This document shows, one piece after another, positions 57,625-64,000 of a stretch of DNA of 64,000 nt (positions within the stretch are counted from its first letter, which is position 1; every line of letters starts with the position of its first letter). The notes beneath the pieces were generated by a model, which saw only the letters and a program-made list of their open reading frames with translations, was not told where the DNA came from and searched no databases. The position numbers were made by a program, and so were the translations under genes. The DNA is from Bacillota bacterium (GTDB lineage: Bacteria; Bacillota; Clostridia; Lachnospirales; Lachnospiraceae): contig JAQXUQ010000005.1 in NCBI GenBank assembly GCA_029224465.1, positions 1-64,000 of the forward strand. Direction: 5' to 3'.

Positions 57625-58709
57625 AGACAATTCTGATTCTGGCCAACTCTTCGGGCGGGCTTTACGACTTCCGGAATGAACTCGTACTGGAGCTGCGCAA
57701 AAACTATCAGGTGGCCGCGAGCCTTCCGGACAGCGTCAAAACAGACCTTCTCGAAAAAGAAGGCGTGGAAATCATAAAGACGCCGGTCAACCGGCGCGGC
57801 GTCAACCCGTTCGAAGACTTAAAGCTCCTCGGGGCTTATAAAGACCTGATCCGCAGGTATCGTCCCGCGCTTGTCCTGACCTATACGATCAAGCCGAACA
57901 TCTACGGCGGCATGGCCTGCGCGGCGCTCGGCGTTCCGTATATCGCGACGATTACCGGCCTTGGCAGCGCCTTTGAGAAAAAGGGCCTGTTTCTTTCCAT
58001 GATCGAGATCATGTACAGGCGGGGACTGCGGAAGGCAGACTGTGTTTTCTTCCAGAATCAGGAGAACCTGAATCTGTTCCGGCAGTACGGCCTTGTGACG
58101 GGAAAATCGCGCCTCGTATCCGGCTCCGGCGTCAGCCTTTCCGCGCACCCGTTCATGGAATATCCCGAAGGGAATGACACCTGTTTCCTTTATGTCGGGC
58201 GGATGATGCGCGAAAAGGGAATCGGGGAACTGCTGACCGCGGCAAGGCGGCTTTCGGGCGAAAGAGTGCATTTCGGTCTGATGGGCTACTGCGACGAAGA
58301 CTGGCAGGAAAAGCTGGATGAAGCGCAGCAGCAGGGATTTATTGACCAGCTCGGTTTTCATACGGAAGTCAATGAATATTATAGAAGGGCATCCGCGGTT
58401 GTGATGCCGACCTACCATGAAGGCATGTCGAACGTTCTGATGGAGGCATCCGCCTGCGGCCGTCCGGTGATCGCGTCCAATATCAGCGGCTGCCGGGAGA
58501 TCTTTGAAGACGGGGTGACCGGGATCGGCTTCGCACCGAAATCGGCGGATTCGCTGACGGACGCCCTGAAAAAATTTCTCGCGCTCGACAGGGGGCAGCG
58601 CGCGGCGATGGGGCAGGCAGCTCATGACAAGATGGTCCGGGAATTCGACAGGACGAAAGTCACCGCGGCGTATCTGCAGGAGATTGAGAAGGCGGTACCC
58701 ACGAAATGA
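57621..58709 (+). CDS. GT4 glycosyltransferase (PglA/CapM-like)
   Basis: The 362-residue GT-B enzyme starts at a GTG that overlaps the ATP-grasp stop. LVLTYTIKPNIYGGMACAALGVP and IATITGLGSAFE are typical of PglA-like enzymes that add the second sugar to a lipid-linked bacillosamine-type sugar. The C-terminal donor site reads VVMPTYHEGMSNVLMEASACGRPVIASNISGCRE (E-x7-E). With the PglC-, PglE- and PglF-like genes it completes a pgl-type start of glycan assembly. Coupled to the next gene by ATGA. Confidence 0.94.
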   Translation: MKTILILANSSGGLYDFRNELVLELRKNYQVAASLPDSVKTDLLEKEGVEIIKTPVNRRGVNPFEDLKLLGAYKDLIRRYRPALVLTYTIKPNIYGGMACAALGVPYIATITGLGSAFEKKGLFLSMIEIMYRRGLRKADCVFFQNQENLNLFRQYGLVTGKSRLVSGSGVSLSAHPFMEYPEGNDTCFLYVGRMMREKGIGELLTAARRLSGERVHFGLMGYCDEDWQEKLDEAQQQGFIDQLGFHTEVNEYYRRASAVVMPTYHEGMSNVLMEASACGRPVIASNISGCREIFEDGVTGIGFAPKSADSLTDALKKFLALDRGQRAAMGQAAHDKMVREFDRTKVTAAYLQEIEKAVPTK

Positions 58710-59962
58710 AAAAACTTCTGCTGATGGTGCCGATGCTCCACCAGGGCGGTTTTGAACGCGTCTGCGTTCAGACCGCGCGGCTTTTGCAGGGCACCTTTGA
58801 TGTCACGATCCTGATCTTTTCCGACAAGGATATCAACTATGATGTCACGGGCCTCCATGTCATCAACATCGATGTACCGAGCGTCCCGGGGAAAGCCGGG
58901 AAGCTCCGGAATGTCCTGAAGCGGATCCGCAGAGTGCGGGCTTTGAAAAAACAAAACCGCTACGACATTTCCTACAGCTTCGGGGCCAGTGCTAATCTCA
59001 TCAATGTTTTTACAAGGACAACCGGAAAAGTCGTGACGGGTCTGCGCTGTCAGACAGATCTCGAAGAGCCGCGGCAGGTGCGGCTCTTCTGCAGAAGATC
59101 GGACAGAGTGCTTTCCTGCTCGAAGGAAATCGTCGATGAGCTGGAGCGGGATTTCGGCTATACAAGGAGCACTTATATCTACAATCCGCTGGCTGTGGAA
59201 GAGATTAACAAACGTGCGGAAGAGGAGATCGGCGATTTTCCGTTTCCGCGCGGCGATGAAGATCTGAAAGTTATCTGCAGCCTTGGCCGGGATGACAGAA
59301 TTAAAGGTTTCTGGCATCTGGTCAAAGCATTTTCGATTGTACATGAAAAGCTGCCGCAGGCAAGGCTTTTGATTCTGGGCGCAGGACGTTTTGACGGCTG
59401 CAGAGAGCTCGCGGAAAAACTTGGTATCGCAGATGTGACCGCGTTTCCGGGCGTTCGCAAGAATCCGTTTCCGTATGCGGCGCAATGTGACCTGTTCCTG
59501 CTGCCCTCGAACCGGGAAGGCTTTCCGAATGCCCTGCTGGAGGGGATGGCGCTGGGCCGCCCCGTGATCGCGGCCGACTGCGAGACAGGACCCAGGGAAA
59601 TTCTGCTTTCGGATGAGCAGTACCGGCAGCTTATGAGAGGAGAACTGCCTGCGGAGGAAGAAGGCGCCGGCAGAAACGGCGCGCGCGCCGGCGCTTCATC
59701 GGAAAGCCGCAGAAGCGTGAAAGGAATTGTCCGCGGTGCCTACGGCATGCTCGTTCCCGATCTGGACGACCATGAGGATTATGACGCTTCCAGCATAACG
59801 GAAGACGACAGAATCCTCGCGAAAGCGATGCTGCAGATGCTGGAAGACGAAGAACTGCAAAGGCACTACAGCGGGGCTGCAAAAGCGCGCGCGCTGACGT
59901 ACACGCCGGACCGGTACCGGCAGGCGCTTACGGACACGCTGACGGATATTCTGGAGAACTGA
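58706..59962 (+). CDS. GT4 glycosyltransferase
   Basis: The 418-residue GT-B protein begins MKKLLLMVPMLHQGGFERVC and contains the donor-site pattern PSNREGFPNALLEGMALGRPVIAADCETGPREIL. Between that site and VRGAYGMLVPDLDDH lies a low-complexity insert of about 30 residues (rich in Glu, Gly, Ala, Arg) not found in the sister genes. The sugar is unknown. It overlaps its upstream neighbour by four bases. Confidence 0.93.
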   Translation: MKKLLLMVPMLHQGGFERVCVQTARLLQGTFDVTILIFSDKDINYDVTGLHVINIDVPSVPGKAGKLRNVLKRIRRVRALKKQNRYDISYSFGASANLINVFTRTTGKVVTGLRCQTDLEEPRQVRLFCRRSDRVLSCSKEIVDELERDFGYTRSTYIYNPLAVEEINKRAEEEIGDFPFPRGDEDLKVICSLGRDDRIKGFWHLVKAFSIVHEKLPQARLLILGAGRFDGCRELAEKLGIADVTAFPGVRKNPFPYAAQCDLFLLPSNREGFPNALLEGMALGRPVIAADCETGPREILLSDEQYRQLMRGELPAEEEGAGRNGARAGASSESRRSVKGIVRGAYGMLVPDLDDHEDYDASSITEDDRILAKAMLQMLEDEELQRHYSGAAKARALTYTPDRYRQALTDTLTDILEN

Positions 59963-59967
59963 GTGTT

Positions 59968-61083
59968 ATGAAGATAGCATTTCATCTGAACTGCCTGACA
60001 CACGGCGGCGCCGAGCGCGTCGTCACCAATCTGGCGGGAACGTTCGCAGAGCACGGCGATGAAGTCATTGTCGCGACTGAATGGACTGATCCGAATGAAT
60101 ATGAACAGCACCCTTCTGTCCGCAGGGTCCATGTGGGGCTTCTGCCTTCCGAAGAAGGAAAGGGAAGAGCCGCAAAAGCGCTCGCGCGGCGCTCTCACCT
60201 GCATGATTTCATGGTGCGTGAAAAGCCGGATGTTCTTGTCGCGTTCGCGAGAAAGGCTATCTACCGCTCGCTTTCCGCCTGCAGGGGAACCGGTGTTCCG
60301 GTTGTCATCAGTGTCCGCGTTGACCCGAAGGCATCCTATACAGGCGTTATGAATTCGATCATTATAAGGCTCCTTTTCGGCCGCGCCGCGGGAGGCGTTT
60401 TCCAGACGCCCGACGCGCGGGATTTCTTTTCGGAAGACATAAGAAAGCGCTCGGTCGTCATTCTGAATCCGATTACGCAGAAGTATATCGACGCGCCGGA
60501 CACGCCGCTTTCCGCAAGGACAAAGACTGTTGTCAGTGTGGGCCGGCTTGTCTTTTTCAAGAACCAGACCATGCTGGTACACGCGTTTTCGAAGGTTCAT
60601 GAAAAGCATCCGGACTATGTTCTGAAAATTTACGGTCCGGATTCGGGGGACGGCGCGAAGAGAAGCATTGAAGATGCTATTCATGGACATCATCTGGAAG
60701 ACGCGGTGTTCCTGATGGGTGACTGCAGTACGCTGGAGAGGGAGATCCGGGACGCGGCCTGTTTCGCCTTTCCGTCGGATTATGAAGGCATGCCGAACGC
60801 CCTGATGGAAGCCATGGCTCTGGGTTTACCTGTCATTTCAACGGACTGCAGGCCGGGTGCGCCGCGGATGCTGATCCAAAACGGTGAGAACGGTCTGTTA
60901 GTGCCTGTCGGTGATACGGACCGGATGGCGCAGGCGGTTTTGTATATGATCGAGCATCCGGAGAAGGCGCAGGCCATGGGAGACCGTGCGAGAAAAATCC
61001 GGGAAAGTGCAAACGAAGAGGTCATTTACCGGCAGTGGCGTGATTTTCTTTTGGAGGTTTCCGCGCATGGAAGACGCAGCTAG
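59968..61083 (+). CDS. GT4 glycosyltransferase
   Basis: The 371-residue GT-B protein has the N-terminal HLNCLTHGGAERVVTNLA loop and the donor-site EGMPNALMEAMALGLPVISTDC, with VSVGRLVFFKNQTMLV opening the C-terminal domain. It starts five bases after the previous stop. Many of these blocks recur almost unchanged in the next gene, so the two are probably an old tandem duplication with diverged acceptor domains. Confidence 0.94.
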   Translation: MKIAFHLNCLTHGGAERVVTNLAGTFAEHGDEVIVATEWTDPNEYEQHPSVRRVHVGLLPSEEGKGRAAKALARRSHLHDFMVREKPDVLVAFARKAIYRSLSACRGTGVPVVISVRVDPKASYTGVMNSIIIRLLFGRAAGGVFQTPDARDFFSEDIRKRSVVILNPITQKYIDAPDTPLSARTKTVVSVGRLVFFKNQTMLVHAFSKVHEKHPDYVLKIYGPDSGDGAKRSIEDAIHGHHLEDAVFLMGDCSTLEREIRDAACFAFPSDYEGMPNALMEAMALGLPVISTDCRPGAPRMLIQNGENGLLVPVGDTDRMAQAVLYMIEHPEKAQAMGDRARKIRESANEEVIYRQWRDFLLEVSAHGRRS

Positions 61084-62269
61084 AAAAGAGGCGCCGCACA
61101 TTGTCCTGTATATCGGCTCACTCCAGAAGGGAGGTGCCGAGCGGGTGATGGGGAATCTTGCCGAGTATTTCTACGCGCAGGGAATACGCGTGACGCTCGT
61201 AACGACGTATTTCCATCCGCCGGAATATGTGCTGCCGCACGGGGCGTGGGACCCGGTGACGGGGGAGCCTCTGGAGAACGAAGCCGGCATCCGGAGAGTC
61301 TATTCCGATCCGCCGGAAGCGCTGCTTGCAGGCGGAAGACTGCACAATTTCAGGGTCCGTTTCGACAATCTGCGCGGAATCTGGAAGAGCCTTTCGCCGG
61401 ATCTGATCCTTTCCTTCTCCGGAAAGAACAACCTGATGGCGGTCGCGACCGCGAAAGGCCTGAAGCATATGGTTGCGGATGACAAGGGACGGCAGGTAAA
61501 GAGGCCGCTCCCGGTGGTCGTTTCGGTGCGCGGCATGCCGGCGCGGGAATACAGCGGCAGAGGTATGAAATTCTGCGCACAGGCGCTGTTCGCGCATGCC
61601 GCGGGCGTTGTGCTACAGACGAAAGGCGCGGCAAAATATTTCCGGCGCGCTGTCCGCAGGAAGGCGGTTCTTCTGCCGAATTCGATTCATCCCGCGTTTC
61701 TGCGGCCGCCCTATGAGGGAAAACGGCGCAAGGAGGTGGTCTGCGTCGGGCGCCTGGACGAGAACAAGAATCAGGGAATGTTGATCCGCGCGTTTGCGAA
61801 GACGCGGGAGACGCATCCCGAATATACGCTTCACATCTACGGCGACGGCAGGAAAAGGGCAGACTTCGAGGCGCTTTCGGAGGAGCTGGGGATCCGGGAC
61901 CACGTTGTTTTTCACGGGGCGGTTTCGGGCGTGGACAGACGCATTGACCAGTCCGAGATTTTCGTCCTTCCGTCCAGAACAGAAGGCATGCCGAACGCCC
62001 TGATCGAGGCGATGAGCCTCGGCCTTGCCTGTATTTCGACGGACTGTCCGTCGTACGGCCCGCGGGACCTCATCCGGGACGGTGAGAACGGTTTTCTGGT
62101 CCCGGTGGACAGGGATGATATAATGGCAGAAAAGCTGGCGGTGCTGATGTCGGACCAGGCGCTTCGCGCGAGGTTTGGCGCGGCAGCCGCCCGCGTACAG
62201 GAAATGTACAATCCGGACAGAATCAACCGGCAGTGGCTGGACTACCTGAAGGGTCTTATGTGCCGATGA
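61067..62269 (+). CDS. GT4 glycosyltransferase
   Basis: The 400-residue protein starts at the ATG at 61067, nine bases after GGAGG and inside the end of the previous gene. IGSLQKGGAERVMGNLAEYF and EGMPNALIEAMSLGLACISTDC mirror the preceding GT4. A larger N-terminal domain with ILSFSGKNNLMAVATAKGLK distinguishes it. Its stop overlaps the MBOAT start (ATGA). Confidence 0.94.
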   Translation: MEDAARKEAPHIVLYIGSLQKGGAERVMGNLAEYFYAQGIRVTLVTTYFHPPEYVLPHGAWDPVTGEPLENEAGIRRVYSDPPEALLAGGRLHNFRVRFDNLRGIWKSLSPDLILSFSGKNNLMAVATAKGLKHMVADDKGRQVKRPLPVVVSVRGMPAREYSGRGMKFCAQALFAHAAGVVLQTKGAAKYFRRAVRRKAVLLPNSIHPAFLRPPYEGKRRKEVVCVGRLDENKNQGMLIRAFAKTRETHPEYTLHIYGDGRKRADFEALSEELGIRDHVVFHGAVSGVDRRIDQSEIFVLPSRTEGMPNALIEAMSLGLACISTDCPSYGPRDLIRDGENGFLVPVDRDDIMAEKLAVLMSDQALRARFGAAAARVQEMYNPDRINRQWLDYLKGLMCR

Positions 62270-63720
62270 ATTTCAACTCGCTGATCTTTATTTATCTGTT
62301 TCTGCCCGCAGTGACGGCAGGATTTTTCCTTGCGGGGAAACATGGAAGGCGGGCAGCCGACGGATTCCTTCTGGCTGCCTGTCTTGTTTTCTATGCCTTC
62401 GCGGGAATCCCGGCGGCCCTGCTGCTTCTTGCCTCTTCCGCTGCAACGTTTGCCCTGACAGAATGTACCGGGAAAGCGCGGGAAAAAGGGAACTCCGGAA
62501 AAGGCTCTTTTCTCATTGCGGTCTTTCTCAATATCGGCCTGCTGCTGTTTTTCAAATACACGAATTTCTTTCTGGACACCGCGGGCACACTCCTGCAAAG
62601 ACAGCTCCCGCAGCCGTCCGTCCTGCTGCCGCTTGGCATCAGCTTCTACACGTTTTCCCAGCTGGCTTTCTGTGCAGAGCGCTATCATGGAAAACTGGGA
62701 AATGTAACGTTTCCGCAGTATCTGCTCTATGTTTCGTACTTTCCCAAGCTCTCGCAGGGGCCGATTATGCAGCCTTCGGCCTTCTTTGAACAGCTTTCGG
62801 GGGAAAACAGAACGCGGCCGGACGCGCACCGCTTTGTGACAGCGGCGCAGATGTTCACGCTGGGCCTTGCCAAAAAGCTTTTTCTTGCGGATACGTTCGC
62901 GAAGGCGGCAGCCTTCGGATATCAGAATTACAGAAACTGCACTACGTTTGATGTGATCATCGTCATGCTTTCGTATTCGCTGCAGATCTATTTTGACTTT
63001 TCGTCGTACTGCGATATGGCAGCGGCGGTTTCGATGATGCTGAACATCGATCTGCCTTTGAACTTCAACTCGCCGTACAAGGCGGTTTCCGTGACGGAGT
63101 TCTGGAAGCGCTGGCATATCACGCTGACGGACTTTTTCCGGACCTATGTGTATTTTCCGCTCGGCGGTTCCAGAAAAGGGAAGCTCCGCACGTACAGAAA
63201 TATTATGATCGTCTTTCTGATCAGCGGTTTCTGGCACGGCGCGAACTGGACCTTTGTCGTCTGGGGACTGCTGCACGGCGCGGCGCAGTGCTTCGAGCGG
63301 ATTTTCAAGAAGCCGCTCTCGTATGTGCCGAAAATCATCCGTTGGTTTTTCACGTTCTTTTTCGTCAATGCCGCATGGCTTCTGTTCGGCGCGTCGTCGT
63401 TTGCGCAGTGGCGGTATCTGACCGCGCAGCTTTTCAACGGAGGTTACATTCTGAATCAGGAGCTTGCGGGACTTCTGCGGATTCCCGGACTTCGCGCGGT
63501 TTTGCAGCTTCTGGGGTTTTCGGTTTCGGACAGTGTTGTTTTCACGTTGTCCGCGGTCATCCTGCTTGGCACCGGACTGATTCTGTGCCTCTTTACGAAA
63601 AACCTGCAGGAGCGAAAGTACAAGGCAGGGAAACCGCAGCTTGTCCTGACTGCGCTCCTTCTTGTCCTTTGCGCGGCTTCGACGGGAACCGTATCGACCT
63701 TTATTTATTCGAACTTTTAA
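62266..63720 (+). CDS. MBOAT-family membrane O-acyltransferase (AlgI/DltB-like)
   Basis: The 484-residue protein has about 11 helices. Diagnostic blocks are LLPLGISFYTFSQLAF, YVSYFPKLSQGPIM, QIYFDFSSYCDMA, NFNSPYKAVSVTEFWKRWHITLTDFFRTYVYFPLGG, and SGFWHGANWTFVVWGLLHG with the catalytic His. It passes acyl groups across the membrane to a surface polymer and works with an SGNH-like partner, whose gene begins 24 bases downstream. The ATG at 62266 overlaps the GT4 stop. Confidence 0.95.
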   Translation: MNFNSLIFIYLFLPAVTAGFFLAGKHGRRAADGFLLAACLVFYAFAGIPAALLLLASSAATFALTECTGKAREKGNSGKGSFLIAVFLNIGLLLFFKYTNFFLDTAGTLLQRQLPQPSVLLPLGISFYTFSQLAFCAERYHGKLGNVTFPQYLLYVSYFPKLSQGPIMQPSAFFEQLSGENRTRPDAHRFVTAAQMFTLGLAKKLFLADTFAKAAAFGYQNYRNCTTFDVIIVMLSYSLQIYFDFSSYCDMAAAVSMMLNIDLPLNFNSPYKAVSVTEFWKRWHITLTDFFRTYVYFPLGGSRKGKLRTYRNIMIVFLISGFWHGANWTFVVWGLLHGAAQCFERIFKKPLSYVPKIIRWFFTFFFVNAAWLLFGASSFAQWRYLTAQLFNGGYILNQELAGLLRIPGLRAVLQLLGFSVSDSVVFTLSAVILLGTGLILCLFTKNLQERKYKAGKPQLVLTALLLVLCAASTGTVSTFIYSNF

Positions 63721-63744
63721 AGACGAGGAGAGGCGCGCGGCGCA

Positions 63745-64000
63745 ATGAACGAAAAACGATGGATTAGAAACTTCATCATTCTTACGGCAGCGGTTACCGC
63801 GGGCGTCTGCATTTACACCGCGGTGCTGGATCCGTTTTTTCATTATCACGCGCCGCTTCCCGGGTTTTACTATAAGCTGGAGAATCAGCGGGCGCAGAAC
63901 GACGGCATCACGAAGCATTTCGCTTACGACAGTCTGATTACCGGTACCAGTTTTACCGAGAATTTCCGTACTTCGCAGTTCGACAGCCTCTTTGATGCTT
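63745..64000 (+). CDS. AlgX/AlgJ-like SGNH-type partner of the MBOAT (partial)
   Basis: The first 85 codons of a gene cut by the window end, missing from the ORF track. It has an N-terminal helix (FIILTAAVTAGVCIYTAVL), then DPFFHYHAPLPGFYYKL and SLITGTSFTENFRTSQFDSLF, whose GTS would hold the nucleophile of an SGNH hydrolase-like domain. Proteins of this type follow MBOAT genes in many Firmicutes. GAGGAG precedes the ATG. Confidence 0.82.
   Translation, partial: MNEKRWIRNFIILTAAVTAGVCIYTAVLDPFFHYHAPLPGFYYKLENQRAQNDGITKHFAYDSLITGTSFTENFRTSQFDSLFDA

Noticed and set aside
62242-63918. 558-codon minus-strand ORF opposite the MBOAT gene
   Set aside because: It is a shadow of the real gene caused by codon bias; the protein is Arg/Lys-rich without motifs, while the plus strand shows all MBOAT blocks.
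38400-64000. Prophage or integrative element carrying the glycan genes
   Set aside because: No integrase, transposase, phage gene or flanking direct repeat is seen, and base composition looks like the rest of the window.

Overview
The window is a chromosomal segment of a fairly GC-rich member of the Clostridia, most likely from the Lachnospirales. Supporting evidence is the six-cysteine SCIFF peptide with its radical-SAM maturase, a [FeFe] hydrogenase, LuxS, a CBS-type family II pyrophosphatase, DUF3048 and LTA-synthase-like surface proteins, and strong AGGAGG-type ribosome binding sites. The species cannot be named from the sequence alone.

Layout. (1) 1-712: the 3' end of a 23S rRNA, a spacer made of tandem mini-hairpins, then tRNA-Asn(GTT), tRNA-Glu(TTC) and tRNA-Cys(GCA); no 5S gene is present here. 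(2) 713-1530: a gene-poor gap with a short 33-bp repeat. (3) 1605-8300: envelope genes, namely an exported four-repeat protein, a DUF3048 lipoprotein, a D-Ala-D-Ala carboxypeptidase and an LTA-synthase-like phosphotransferase. (4) 8453-14317: luxS with a TPR gene, a wrecked cation:proton antiporter behind a TetR regulator, then divergently an Rrf2 regulator with a MATE exporter, followed by small metabolic genes. (5) 14359-27705: housekeeping genes, including CBS-PPase, M18 and M24 aminopeptidases, tex, a YwaF-like protein, a manganese-type CDF exporter, a MurD-like ligase, MscL with a zinc ribbon, a PLP decarboxylase and a second MATE exporter. (6) 27702-29946: a secreted barnase-like lipoprotein and its barstar, separated by an EamA permease. 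(7) 29952-34662 (minus strand): a glycerate permease and glycerate kinase, followed by a [FeFe] hydrogenase that carries three rubredoxin-like domains. (8) 34750-38283: a propeller-like lipoprotein, a half-size EamA protein, and the scfA-scfB ranthipeptide pair. (9) 38400 to the right edge: a co-directional surface-glycan locus of at least 19 genes, many with 1-8 nt or ATGA overlaps.

The glycan locus contains nucleotide-sugar enzymes (PglF-like 4,6-dehydratase, two DegT-type aminotransferases, a GNAT), an initiating sugar-phosphate transferase (PglC-like), six glycosyltransferases, an ABC flippase (PglK-like), multi-spanning membrane proteins including an O-antigen ligase/polymerase type, an acyltransferase-3, and an MBOAT with the start of its SGNH-like partner. 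This describes assembly of an amino-sugar-containing, O-acylated surface polysaccharide or protein glycan on a lipid carrier. The least expected part is a PLP enzyme of the ACC-deaminase/D-cysteine-desulfhydrase family followed by an ATP-grasp ligase, placed between the initiating transferase and the glycosyltransferases. My inference is that the pair makes an amino acid and attaches it to the amino sugar. This is the best candidate for an undescribed system in the window. The rubredoxin-fused hydrogenase and the split lipo-barnase/barstar arrangement come next.
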